Positions 1 through 7,787 of a stretch of 44,458 nt of DNA are shown here, piece after piece. The translations under genes were made by a program, and so were the position numbers. The notes under the pieces are model-generated. The model worked only from the letters and a program-made list of their open reading frames with translations, was not told where the DNA came from and searched no databases. The stretch covers positions 1-44,458 of the forward strand of contig JAFYLN010000076.1 of the NCBI GenBank assembly GCA_017537045.1. The letters are read 5' to 3'. The stretch is from Oscillospiraceae bacterium (GTDB lineage: Bacteria > Bacillota_A > Clostridia > Oscillospirales > Oscillospiraceae). Positions within the stretch are counted from its first letter, which is position 1. Each line of letters starts with the position of its first letter.

Positions 1-716
1 AACCACTCCAGGTCGGTGCCGGGCTGGCAGAAGAACTCACACTCCATCTGCTCGAACTCACGGGTACGGAAGGTGAAGTTGCCGGGGGTGATCTCGTTAC
101 GGAATGCTTTACCAACCTGGCAGACGCCGAAGGGCAGCTTCTTACGGGTGGTACGCTGGATGTTTGCAAAGTTGACGAAAATACCCTGAGCGGTTTCGGG
201 ACGCAGGTAAGCGGTGGAGGAGGAATCCTCGGTAACGCCGATCTGGGTCTTGAACATCAGGTTGAAGTTGCGGATAGAAGTGAAGTGGTGCTTGCCGCAG
301 ACGGGGCAGACCACATCTTCGTGGGTTTCAATGAATTCATTCATTTCCTTGGTGTCCATGGCATCGACATTGACAGCCTTGCCGGACTCGGAAGCGGAGA
401 TCAGCTGGTCAGCGCGCTGGCGGGAGCCGCAGCCCTTGCAGTCGACCAGAGGATCGGAGAAGGAACCCACGTGGCCGGTGGTGATCCAGGTCTGGGGGTT
501 CATGATGATGGCGGCATCCAGACCCACGTTATAGGGGGACTCCTGCACGAACTTCTTCAGCCATGCCTTTTTCACGTTGTTCTTGAACTCGACACCCAGA
601 GGGCCGTAGTCCCAGCTGTTTGCAAGGCCGCCGTAAATTTCGCTTCCTGCATAGACATAACCGCGGCTCTTGCAGAGATTGACGATCATATCCAGCGTCT
701 TTTCACTGTTCTTCAT
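1..716 (-). CDS. glyS: glycine--tRNA ligase, N-terminal part (gene runs off the window)
   Basis: Charges tRNA-Gly with glycine in the cytoplasm. The reverse-strand reading begins [19 protein letters not shown] and continues with the class II signature regions of the single-chain (alpha2, eukaryote-like) Gly[19 protein letters not shown] near residue 25, a CxxC pair ([10 protein letters not shown]) with a second one ([10 protein letters not shown]), the motif 2 region [17 protein letters not shown], and [14 protein letters not shown]. About 238 residues are present of roughly 460; the C-terminal part lies left of base 1. The start ATG (714-716) follows a GGAGG site at 724-728 and a sigma-A-type promoter at 761-789. 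I looked for a glycine T-box in the leader and did not see one. Identity is secure from the motifs. Confidence 0.96.
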   Translation of the reverse strand, partial: MKNSEKTLDMIVNLCKSRGYVYAGSEIYGGLANSWDYGPLGVEFKNNVKKAWLKKFVQESPYNVGLDAAIIMNPQTWITTGHVGSFSDPLVDCKGCGSRQRADQLISASESGKAVNVDAMDTKEMNEFIETHEDVVCPVCGKHHFTSIRNFNLMFKTQIGVTEDSSSTAYLRPETAQGIFVNFANIQRTTRKKLPFGVCQVGKAFRNEITPGNFTFRTREFEQMECEFFCQPGTDLEW

Positions 717-760
717 GTTATTTCCTCCAATAAGTTGGATTATTTTCCTTGTGAAATCTT

Positions 761-789
761 ATTATACAAAGAAACGGGGTACAAATCAA
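761..789 (-). promoter_or_regulatory. promoter of glyS
   Basis: Read on the minus strand there is a -35 TTGATT (784-789), a 17-bp spacer and a -10 TATAAT (761-766), about 45 bp upstream of the glyS start codon. The match to the sigma-A consensus is good; the transcription start itself is inferred. Confidence 0.75.
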
Positions 790-836
790 GTGTCATATTC
801 GGCAAAAGCATCCCCATCTGCACCCCGAAAGTAGAA

Positions 837-874
837 CAAAAAAACCAACCTTTCTCTGCAGGTTGATTTTTTGT
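837..874 (-). terminator. intrinsic terminator, probably bidirectional
   Basis: A short stem (CAACCT / AGGTTG around an 8-base loop) is flanked by A-runs on one side and T-runs on the other, so it can work in both directions. On the minus strand it would stop transcripts from the acyltransferase gene (1009-1845) before the glyS promoter. Confidence 0.6.
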
Positions 875-904
875 ATCTCTTCCCATCTTTTGCCGCACCT
901 AAGC

Positions 905-1006
905 CTCCCTTGTGTAAAGGGAGGTGACTGCCCAAAGGGCAGACGGAGGGATTGACAACCCCTCAGCCTCGCTTTGCCCGGCAGCTCCCCTTACACAGGG
1001 GAGCCT
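905..1006. repeat. dispersed inverted-repeat element (GGGAGG / AGCTCCCC type)
   Basis: A 100-base element begins with a small hairpin (CCTCCC TTGTGTAAA GGGAGG), carries an inner hairpin (CTGCCC AAA GGGCAG), and ends with AGCTCCCC TTACACAG GGGAGC. The two ends are related as imperfect inverted repeats (GGGAGGTG... against ...AGCTCCCC, and TGTGTAA against TTACACA). From memory this family is widespread between genes in Faecalibacterium and related Oscillospirales. It abuts the stop codon of the acyltransferase gene, so its last stem followed by T residues may also act in transcription termination. Confidence 0.7.
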
Positions 1007-1008
1007 TT

Positions 1009-1845
1009 TTATTCTTCCGCGATCAGATCCGGGCCAAGATCCGCAGCCATCAGGCCATAACATCGGTGGGCGATGTCCACGGTGGTCACACCCTTCAATT
1101 CCTCAGCCGGGATGACCTCCAGAACCCGCAATTCCACACTGGAGGGACGAAGACGCTTGATATTTTTCACCACATCCTTGGTGTTTCGGAGCGTACAAAC
1201 GACGATTGGTACATTCGCCTTCTGGGCAATTTTAAAAACGCCGGGGCGGAAATGGTGCAGCTTTCCATCCTCGGACAAAATGCCGCCCTCAGGGAAGACC
1301 GCAATGGATGCCTTGTCCTCTTTTAAAATCTGAATACAGTTGAGAATGGTCTTCAGTGCCTCCCGGTCATTTTCCCGGTTGATGAGCTGGCACAGCAGCT
1401 TGTGCATCATAGGACCAATGACAAACATGGTGCTGTTTTCCCGTTTGGAGATAAAGGCCAGTTGGAACTTCCTCAGGCAGCGGAGCAGGATGATGGGGTC
1501 GGAATCGTTGCAGTGGTTGCACACCAGCAGAAAGCGCCCTTCCGTGGGAACTTTTTCAATGCCGATTTTTTTAATCCGGATGCGAAGAACCGGCAGGGCG
1601 GATTCCACGATCAGGTCAGCAGCAATACGGTAAAACCTGCTGTCTTCCTCCTGCGGCATGCTCTGATCCACCCGCTTGCACAGATACAGCACAAACAAAA
1701 AACCCAGCAGTGCAAACAGCAGAAAAAAGCCCAGAAATGATGCGGCCAGCCAGAGCAGCCCTACAGGCGCTGCAAAAACGCCGCAGCTGCCGCACACCAC
1801 CACGCCAGCAAGCAGAGCCAGCACTGCAATTAACAATAGCAGCAT
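1009..1845 (-). CDS. 1-acyl-sn-glycerol-3-phosphate acyltransferase family protein (PlsC-like)
   Basis: Predicted membrane acyltransferase that transfers a fatty acyl group to lysophosphatidic acid or a similar acceptor in phospholipid synthesis. With the start at 1845 (GGAGG at an 8-9 base distance; an earlier in-frame ATG at 1869 has no such site) the protein has 278 residues. Two hydrophobic segments occupy about residues 1-20 and 28-56. The acyltransferase block I motif NHCNDSD (H111, D116, an HxxxxD motif) and the block III motif FPEGG follow. It has its own promoter and is divergent from an acyl-CoA ligase gene, which suggests a link to lipid acylation, although the acceptor is not shown by the sequence. 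It could equally be a paralogue acting on another lysolipid. Confidence 0.85.
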   Translation of the reverse strand: MLLLLIAVLALLAGVVVCGSCGVFAAPVGLLWLAASFLGFFLLFALLGFLFVLYLCKRVDQSMPQEEDSRFYRIAADLIVESALPVLRIRIKKIGIEKVPTEGRFLLVCNHCNDSDPIILLRCLRKFQLAFISKRENSTMFVIGPMMHKLLCQLINRENDREALKTILNCIQILKEDKASIAVFPEGGILSEDGKLHHFRPGVFKIAQKANVPIVVCTLRNTKDVVKNIKRLRPSSVELRVLEVIPAEELKGVTTVDIAHRCYGLMAADLGPDLIAEE

Positions 1846-1892
1846 AAATAATTCCTCCGTTGGTAACAATACCCTTAAACAATTCTTAAGCC

Positions 1893-1921
1893 ATTATACT
1901 CCGATACTGCCTGTGATACAA
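1893..1921 (-). promoter_or_regulatory. promoter of the PlsC-like gene
   Basis: Minus-strand -35 TTGTAT (1916-1921), 17-bp spacer, -10 TATAAT (1893-1898), about 50 bp before the start codon at 1845. Confidence 0.75.
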
Positions 1922-1963
1922 GAACAAATTTTGAACTTTTTGTCGCTACTTCCCATTAAGGGC

Positions 1964-1992
1964 TGGAAATCGGTACCGGATGCTGGTATAAT
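1964..1992 (+). promoter_or_regulatory. extended -10 promoter of the acyl-CoA ligase operon
   Basis: A perfect extended -10, TGGTATAAT (1984-1992), lies 52 bp before the ligase start codon. The -35 hexamer is poor, as expected for an extended -10 promoter. It stands back to back with the PlsC promoter, about 90 bp away. Confidence 0.65.
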
Positions 1993-2044
1993 AAGTTATT
2001 ATGCACGGCTGGGAGTTGGACTTTCGCAGGAAAGGATCGTTCTC

Positions 2045-3748
2045 ATGGGTCTTTCGTCCGACGCACCGTGGACAGCATTTTATGGCAGCGCCCCTGTCTC
2101 TTTGGACTATCCCGCAAAAACCATGTACGGCATGGTGCGCCAGAGCGCCATAAAGCATCCCGATCACACCGCCTGTATTTTTATGGGCAGGAAAACCTCC
2201 TACCGCGCATTGCTGCAGCGCATCGACACTGCCGCGCAGGGGCTTCTGTCCATCGGCATTCAAAAAGGTGACTGCGTCACCATCTGCATGCCCAACTGTC
2301 CGCAGGCACTGGAATGTTTCTATGCCTTAAACCGCATCGGCGCGGTTTCCAATATGGTTCACCCCTTGTCCGCCGAAAAGGAGATCGCTTTCTATCTGAA
2401 CGTTTCCAGATCCAAGGCAATTCTGACGCTGGATCAGTTTTACTGCAAGGTTTCTTCCATTTTGGGAGACCTTCAAAATCCCACACAGCTCCTGGTAGCA
2501 AAAATTGCGGACGCACTGCCCTTCCCTTTAAATCTGGCATACCCCCACACCAGAGAAGGCAGGCAGAAGCTGCCCAAATCAGGCTATTTGCACTGGAGGC
2601 AAGTGCTTGCGCACGCCGGAACCGCCCCGCGGCTTCCCGATGACACCGGAAAGCCTGAGGACTGCGCCGCCATTCTCTATTCCGGCGGCACAACAGGCAC
2701 GCCAAAAGGCATCCGGCTTTCCAACCGGAATTTCAACGCGCTGGCTTTGCAGACCATTGCAGCATCGGGTTATGCTTCCATCACGGGTATGAAAATGCTC
2801 TCCGTGATGCCGATTTTTCACGGTTTTGGTCTCGGCATCGGCATCCACACTGTCCTGAGCGGTGGCGGAACCTGTATTCTTGTACCCCGCTTCAATACGA
2901 AAAGCTATGCTGCCATCCTCATGAAGCAGCGCCCCGCGCTGATCCCCGGCGTACCGGCACTTTTCGAAGCCCTGCTGCGGTCAGATGCTCTGAAAAATGC
3001 CGACCTCAGCTTTCTGCGGGGTATCTTCTGCGGCGGCGATTCCCTGTCACCGGAGCTGAAGAGAAAAGTAGATGCATTTTTGAAAGCACACGGCTGTTCC
3101 GAACAGATCCGGGAGGGTTACGGCACAACGGAATGCGTCACTGCCTCCTGCCTGACCCCGAAGGATCATGCCCGTGCGGGGTCTATTGGCATTCCCTTTC
3201 CCGATATGTTCTACAAGATCGTTGCTGTGGGTACCACCACGGAAGCCGCAGCAAACACCGAGGGTGAGATCTGCATCAGCGGCCCCACCGTCATGTCGGG
3301 TTATCTGGACGATCCGGTTGAGACCACCCATGCCCTGCGGCACCATGATGACGGACGCATCTGGCTTCATACAGGCGATCTTGGCTATATGGACGCTGAC
3401 GGCTTTGTATATTTCCGCCAGCGGATCAAGCGGGTGCTGGTCACCAGCGGCTACAACGTCTACCCAGCCCAGCTGGAAAATATTCTTGACAGTCATGAGA
3501 AGGTGCTGCTTTCCTGCGTCATCGGCATCCCTGATGAACAACGGGGGCAGCGGATTAAGGCTTATATCGTTCCCATGCCGGGTGTCGAATCAAATGATGC
3601 ATTAAAAGAAGACCTTCTTCGCTACTGTAAGGCCCGCATTGCAAAATACGCCCTGCCGCGGGAAATAGAATTCCGTGCCGCGCTTCCTAAGACAGCCGTG
3701 GGCAAAGTGGCCTACCGTGTACTGGAAGAGGAGGCTGGTAGCCTTTGA
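2045..3748 (+). CDS. AMP-dependent acyl-CoA synthetase/ligase
   Basis: Predicted to activate a carboxylic acid, probably a fatty acid, as acyl-AMP and then acyl-CoA. I place the start at ATG 2045 (AGGAAAGG upstream); the reading frame stays open further left but that part overlaps the divergent gene and its promoter. The 567-residue product has the ANL-superfamily motifs in order: the P-loop SGGTTGTPKG (about residue 213), YGTTE, the HTGDLGYMDADGFVYF hinge region, RIKRVLVTSGYNVYP, and a C-terminal PKTAVGKVAYR with the catalytic lysine. The length fits long-chain acyl-CoA ligases. It is the first gene of a tightly packed group running to the CCA-adding enzyme; the next start codon overlaps its stop. 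The chain-length specificity is not visible. Confidence 0.88.
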   Translation: MGLSSDAPWTAFYGSAPVSLDYPAKTMYGMVRQSAIKHPDHTACIFMGRKTSYRALLQRIDTAAQGLLSIGIQKGDCVTICMPNCPQALECFYALNRIGAVSNMVHPLSAEKEIAFYLNVSRSKAILTLDQFYCKVSSILGDLQNPTQLLVAKIADALPFPLNLAYPHTREGRQKLPKSGYLHWRQVLAHAGTAPRLPDDTGKPEDCAAILYSGGTTGTPKGIRLSNRNFNALALQTIAASGYASITGMKMLSVMPIFHGFGLGIGIHTVLSGGGTCILVPRFNTKSYAAILMKQRPALIPGVPALFEALLRSDALKNADLSFLRGIFCGGDSLSPELKRKVDAFLKAHGCSEQIREGYGTTECVTASCLTPKDHARAGSIGIPFPDMFYKIVAVGTTTEAAANTEGEICISGPTVMSGYLDDPVETTHALRHHDDGRIWLHTGDLGYMDADGFVYFRQRIKRVLVTSGYNVYPAQLENILDSHEKVLLSCVIGIPDEQRGQRIKAYIVPMPGVESNDALKEDLLRYCKARIAKYALPREIEFRAALPKTAVGKVAYRVLEEEAGSL

Positions 3749-4461
3749 AGTATGAAAACCGCATTCCTGAGCTGGATCTGCTTCGGGGTTTGTGTATTCT
3801 CGGTATGATCGCAGTCCATTTTATTTACGACTTAACAGAGATTTATCCTGTCTTTGGGGGATACTCTCCGCTCTTCCTGCTTGTAAAAAACTGGGGCGGC
3901 ACCGTCTTTTTCCTGATCTCCGGTATTTGCGTCACGCTGGGACACCGCCATCTGCGGCGGGGCATCACCGTCTTCTCCTGCGGTATGGTTGTCAGTGCTG
4001 TGACGGTTCTGGCAGGTTTTGTGCCCATTCGCTTTGGTGTGCTCCACGCCCTCGGCGTATGTATGCTCTGCTGGGAATGTTTCAAAAGAGCATCCGCCAG
4101 AGTACTTGCAGGATGCGGCATTGCCTTTGCAGTCTTAGGCTGGGCATTTGAGCAGATCACCGTTTCCAACGCATTTCTTTATCCGCTGGGACTGACGGCC
4201 GCAAGCTTTGAATCCGCAGATTTCTTCCCCCTGTTTCCCAATCTCGGCTATTTCCTGCTGGGTGCCTGCCTTGGACGGCGGTATTACGCCGGGCGGAAAA
4301 GCCTTTTCCCGCAGTATGCTTTTCTTTCTCCTGTTTCCCGCTTTTTGCGTCTTTGCGGCAGACGCTCCTTACTTTTATACCTGATTCACCAGCCGGTTCT
4401 GATCATTGGCATCGAAGCGGCCATGTTCATAGGAGGTATCTTCCATGAAAATTCACCGTAA
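3745..4461 (+). CDS. DUF1624 / heparan-alpha-glucosaminide N-acetyltransferase-like membrane protein
   Basis: A 238-residue polytopic membrane protein. It opens with RIPELDLLRGLCILGMIAVH, the signature of the DUF1624/HGSNAT-type transmembrane acyltransferases (Arg-x3-Asp-x2-Arg-Gly in the first helix), and has about seven hydrophobic segments. It starts with TTG at 3745, overlapping the ligase stop codon by four bases; GAGGAGG lies about ten bases upstream. An ATG at 3752 is in another frame. Such proteins are thought to move acyl groups across the membrane, and location directly after an acyl-CoA ligase suggests the ligase may supply the acyl-CoA; this link is inference. Confidence 0.8.
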   Translation: MKYENRIPELDLLRGLCILGMIAVHFIYDLTEIYPVFGGYSPLFLLVKNWGGTVFFLISGICVTLGHRHLRRGITVFSCGMVVSAVTVLAGFVPIRFGVLHALGVCMLCWECFKRASARVLAGCGIAFAVLGWAFEQITVSNAFLYPLGLTAASFESADFFPLFPNLGYFLLGACLGRRYYAGRKSLFPQYAFLSPVSRFLRLCGRRSLLLYLIHQPVLIIGIEAAMFIGGIFHENSP

Positions 4462-5188
4462 TCCCAAACTGCTAAAGCTTCTGATCCTCGGATCAGGCAT
4501 TCTCGGTCTTGTGCTGCGCATCGTGTTCTATGCCACCGGTGTAGACGGGCGGGGGCTGCTGGTTTCCAATCATCCCGCAGTCATTGCGCTGTGGTGCCTG
4601 ACCGCTGCCGTTGCCGCTGTGCTTCTGGTTTTCAGCTTTAAGATCACAGGCTCCGCAGAATATGCAGAGGCTTACCCCGTTTCCATCCCCGCAGCGCTGG
4701 GTGCCTTTGCCGCCATGACCGGTATGGCATTTGCGACTGGCCGCGAATTCGCGGAATTTTCAAACCGGCTGAACCTGATCGTGTGGGTTCTGGGCATCTG
4801 CTCCATGGCCGCCATGGGGCGCGTAGGTCTGTGCCGCCTGACGGGTAAAAAGCCCTATTTCCTGCTGCATGTGGTGGTCTGCATTTACTTTGCAATGCGG
4901 ATGGTTTCCCAGTACCGGGCATGGAGCGCAGATCCCTGCCTGCAGGACTACTGCTTCTACTTATGCGCCTATGTGGCACTGATGCTGGCAGCCTATCACC
5001 AGGCGGCGTTTGATGCCGGTGTGGGTAAGCACCGGGGATTGTGGTTTTGCAGTCTTGCGGCTGTTTACCTGTGCTGCCTGTCCCTGAAGGGCAGCTCCGA
5101 CAGCCTGCTTCTGCTGGGCAGCGCAGCGTGGGCCTTTACGAATCTGACCCGCGTGGATTTCAAGGTCCCGGATAAACAGGGAGCATGA
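4445..5188 (+). CDS. hypothetical polytopic membrane protein
   Basis: I do not recognise a family. The 247-residue product has about seven hydrophobic segments (first at residues 10-28), few charged residues, and a short basic N-terminus (MKIHRNPKLLKLL). It starts at ATG 4445 behind a clear AGGAGG site, overlaps the end of the preceding gene by 17 bases, and its stop overlaps the start of cca by four bases. Translational coupling in one operon is therefore likely. No catalytic motif can be seen. Confidence 0.8.
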   Translation: MKIHRNPKLLKLLILGSGILGLVLRIVFYATGVDGRGLLVSNHPAVIALWCLTAAVAAVLLVFSFKITGSAEYAEAYPVSIPAALGAFAAMTGMAFATGREFAEFSNRLNLIVWVLGICSMAAMGRVGLCRLTGKKPYFLLHVVVCIYFAMRMVSQYRAWSADPCLQDYCFYLCAYVALMLAAYHQAAFDAGVGKHRGLWFCSLAAVYLCCLSLKGSSDSLLLLGSAAWAFTNLTRVDFKVPDKQGA

Positions 5189-6519
5189 CTATGCAGATCC
5201 CGCATGCTGTGCGTAATTGCATCGACGCACTGGAAAGCGCCGGCTTTTCTGCTTACTTAGTGGGCGGATGTGTCCGCGATGCTTACTTAGGGCTTACTCC
5301 CCATGACTTTGACCTGTGCACCCCGGCGCTGCCGGAACAGACCGAAGCGGTCTTCTCCACCTGCAAGCTGGTACTGGCAGGTAAAAAGCACGGCACCATC
5401 GGCGTGGTGACAGAGGCTGGTGTTGTAGAAATCACCACGTTCCGTACCGAGGGCGGCTACGCGGATAACCGGCATCCGGAGTGGGTCAGATTTGTTCCCA
5501 ATATTGAAGACGATCTGGCGCGGCGGGATTTCACCGTCAACGCCATGGCCTACTCCCCTGCACGGGGCTTTGCCGATCCTTTTGGTGGAAGAAAGGATCT
5601 GGATGGCCATATCCTGCGGGCAGTAGGTGATCCGGCAGCAAGGTTTGAAGAGGATTCTCTGCGCATCCTGCGGGGTATCCGCTTTGCTGTGAAGTACCAT
5701 CTTTGCGTGGAGAAGAATACACTGGATGCCATGCTTCGTCTGGCACCGCTGATGGAAAATCTGGCGCAGGAGCGGATTTTCGAGGAAGTCAACCGTTTTC
5801 TGCTGCATGCACAGGCGGAAGCCCTGCTGACCTTTGCGCCGGTTTTGACGGTGGTTCTTCCGGAACTGGCGCCGTTGATTGGCTTTGACCAGCACAGCTC
5901 CCATCATGCCTACGATGTCTACACCCACACTGCCCATGTGACTGAAGCCGTTCCTTCTGTGCTTGCGCTCCGCTGGGCGGCACTGCTGCATGATACCGGA
6001 AAGCCTGCTACTTTTACGGTAGACGAAGCCGGTCAGGGGCATTTCTACGCACACGCAGAAGAAAGCGCCGCAATTGCGGATGTGGTGCTGCACCGTCTGA
6101 AAGCGCCCACGGCGCTGCGGGAAGAGGTAGTGCTGCTGATCGCACAGCACATGACCAGAATCGAACCGGATAAGCGCATTCTGCGCCGCCGTTTAAACAG
6201 GTTTGGTGCTGAAACGTTGGAAAAGCTGCTGCTCCTGCAGGAAGCAGATATGGGCAGTAAGGGCACGGGAAAGCCTGCGGAAATGACACAGTTTGCCGAA
6301 ATCCGCCGTATTCTCTCCGAAATCGAAGCAGAAAATGCCTGCCTTTCTCTGAAAGAACTTGCCGTAAACGGGCATGACCTGATGGCGCTGGGTATCACCG
6401 GCCGCCAGATCGGCCTGACGTTGAACCGGCTGCTGGAGCTGGTTATGGATGAAACAGTACCAAATGAAAAAAACGCCCTGCTGGATGCAGCAAGGCGTAT
6501 CAGCGAAATGGTGAATTGA
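5185..6519 (+). CDS. cca: CCA tRNA nucleotidyltransferase
   Basis: Adds or repairs the 3' CCA end of tRNAs from CTP and ATP without a template. The 444-residue protein shows the class II nucleotidyltransferase head (YLVGGCVRDAYLG with the catalytic DFD at about residues 36-40), the RRDFTVNAMAY motif, EDSLRILRGIRFA for nucleotide selection, and a C-terminal HD domain (LLHDTGKP) as in many bacterial enzymes with phosphohydrolase activity. The start at 5185 overlaps the previous stop (ATGA); an internal ATG six bases later is an alternative. It is the last gene of the operon and is followed by a hairpin at 6549-6567 (GTCGCCCC, loop TGT) that lacks a T-run. Confidence 0.94.
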   Translation: MTMQIPHAVRNCIDALESAGFSAYLVGGCVRDAYLGLTPHDFDLCTPALPEQTEAVFSTCKLVLAGKKHGTIGVVTEAGVVEITTFRTEGGYADNRHPEWVRFVPNIEDDLARRDFTVNAMAYSPARGFADPFGGRKDLDGHILRAVGDPAARFEEDSLRILRGIRFAVKYHLCVEKNTLDAMLRLAPLMENLAQERIFEEVNRFLLHAQAEALLTFAPVLTVVLPELAPLIGFDQHSSHHAYDVYTHTAHVTEAVPSVLALRWAALLHDTGKPATFTVDEAGQGHFYAHAEESAAIADVVLHRLKAPTALREEVVLLIAQHMTRIEPDKRILRRRLNRFGAETLEKLLLLQEADMGSKGTGKPAEMTQFAEIRRILSEIEAENACLSLKELAVNGHDLMALGITGRQIGLTLNRLLELVMDETVPNEKNALLDAARRISEMVN

Positions 6520-6548
6520 TGTTTGTCGCGCTGTTGCGGTTTTAAATT

Positions 6549-6638
6549 GTCGCCCCTGTGGGGCGACAGCATCCTTCGGATGCAGGGGATGCGGATTGCC
6601 GCGTCGCATGGCTTAATGCCATGTTCCTCGCAATGACA
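6549..6638. repeat. GTCGCCCC hairpin plus a half copy of the CTCGCAATGACA repeat
   Basis: A perfect 8-bp hairpin (6549-6567) is followed by a second small one (GCATCC TTC GGATGC) and by a segment (6591-6638) matching the right half of the two complete elements at 6694-6820 and 8886-8987: GGATTGCC, CGTC, then CCTCGCAATGACA. Only the right half is present, so this copy is truncated. Confidence 0.65.
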
Positions 6639-6693
6639 TCGTAATTTGGTAGTTGGTAGCAGCAAAATCGGCGCGGAAACCATCGAAAACCAC

Positions 6694-6820
6694 TGTCATT
6701 CCGAGGAGGCCTGAAAGGCCGACGTGGGAATCTCCCGGTACGATGCTTGTTTCTGCACTGTTCATCGATGCATAGACGCAGGAGATTGCCACGTCGCGCT
6801 ACGCGCTCCTCGCAATGACA
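6694..6820. repeat. dispersed inverted-repeat element (TGTCATTCCGAGGAG type), complete copy
   Basis: The ends TGTCATTCCGAGGAG and CTCCTCGCAATGACA are imperfect inverted repeats, and the inner parts GGGAATCTCC and GGAGATTGCC also pair. The same architecture recurs at 8886-8987. It looks like a non-coding, MITE- or REP-like element, and I see no gene in it. The rest of this gene-free stretch (6821-6986) holds a small GCGGGCA/TGCCCGC hairpin near 6928 and no promoter I would trust. Confidence 0.75.
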
Positions 6821-6986
6821 TATCTGATGGTGCAGTAAAACAGCACGACAAACTGAAATTTGTATCAACGTTCGGAGTCGAGCGGCGCAGGGCAGTACAA
6901 AGTCGGACGCAGTGGGTAACGCATTGTCAGCGGGCACTGCCCGCACGCCAAACTGAACTTTGAAATCCCCCAAAGGAGGAGTTTTT

Positions 6987-7787
6987 ATGAACATAGCCAT
7001 CGTCACCGGAGCCAGCTCCGGCATGGGCCGGGAATTTGTGCTTCAGCTGTCCAACTATGTCAAGGTGGACGAGATCTGGGTGATCGCCCGCCGCCGGGAC
7101 GCACTGGAATCGTTAAAAACAGAGGTTGCTGTCCCTGTTCGACCCATACCCTTGGATCTTTGCGACAGCACTGCTTTTGACACGCTGGCTGACCTGCTGG
7201 AAGTGGAAAAGCCCAATATCAAGCTGCTGGTAAATGCCGCCGGCTTTGGAAAATTCGGTGCCTGCCACAAGGTTTCCCTGACCGACGAAAGCCGCATGAT
7301 TGACCTGAACTGCAAGGCCGTGGTGCTCATGACCCGCCTGTGCGTTCCTTACATGGCAAGCGGCAGCCACATCCTGCAGCTGGACAGCCTGTCCGCATTC
7401 CAGCCCGTGCCTTACATCACGACCTACGGTGCCACCAAGGCCTTCGTCCTCAGCTACGCCCGCGCCATGAACCGGGAGCTGAAAGGGCACGGCATCCGGG
7501 TCATGGCCATGAATCCCGGCTGGGTGAAAACAGAGTTTTTCAACCACGCCTTCCAGACCAACGATGACAACGAGGTGCAGTATTTCAACCGCCTGTACGA
7601 GGCAAAGGACTGCGTTGCCACCGGCCTGAAAGACCTGTACCGGACGAAAAAGGATTGTTCCATCCACGGCCTGCCGGTGAAGCTACAGGTGCTAGGGGTA
7701 AAGCTCATGCCCCACAGTATCGTCATGAACATCTGGCTGAATCAGCAGAAACAGGCGAAAAATAACAGGGGGCTTACAACAAAATGA
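6987..7787 (+). CDS. short-chain dehydrogenase/reductase (SDR)
   Basis: A classical SDR oxidoreductase of 266 residues that should use NAD(P)H on an unidentified carbonyl or alcohol. Seen directly: the N-terminal cofactor motif TGASSGMG (residues 7-14), NAAGFG (the NNAG-equivalent), the catalytic Ser in LDSLS, and YGATKAF with the YxxxK pair. The start at ATG 6987 is chosen because AAAGGAGG lies just upstream; an in-frame ATG nine codons earlier precedes that site. The stop overlaps the next start by four bases (ATGA), so it is probably cotranscribed with the lipoprotein gene. The substrate cannot be told from sequence. Confidence 0.9.
   Translation: MNIAIVTGASSGMGREFVLQLSNYVKVDEIWVIARRRDALESLKTEVAVPVRPIPLDLCDSTAFDTLADLLEVEKPNIKLLVNAAGFGKFGACHKVSLTDESRMIDLNCKAVVLMTRLCVPYMASGSHILQLDSLSAFQPVPYITTYGATKAFVLSYARAMNRELKGHGIRVMAMNPGWVKTEFFNHAFQTNDDNEVQYFNRLYEAKDCVATGLKDLYRTKKDCSIHGLPVKLQVLGVKLMPHSIVMNIWLNQQKQAKNNRGLTTK

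Noticed and set aside
717..900. Possible glycine T-box riboswitch before glyS
   Set aside because: The only hairpin lies upstream of the good promoter at 761-789 and there is no T-box consensus sequence (AGGGTGGNACCGCG) in the leader.
1676..2044. Extended N-terminus of the acyl-CoA ligase starting near 1676
   Set aside because: This part overlaps the divergent PlsC-like gene and contains the ligase promoter; it has no RBS and shows no ligase-like sequence.
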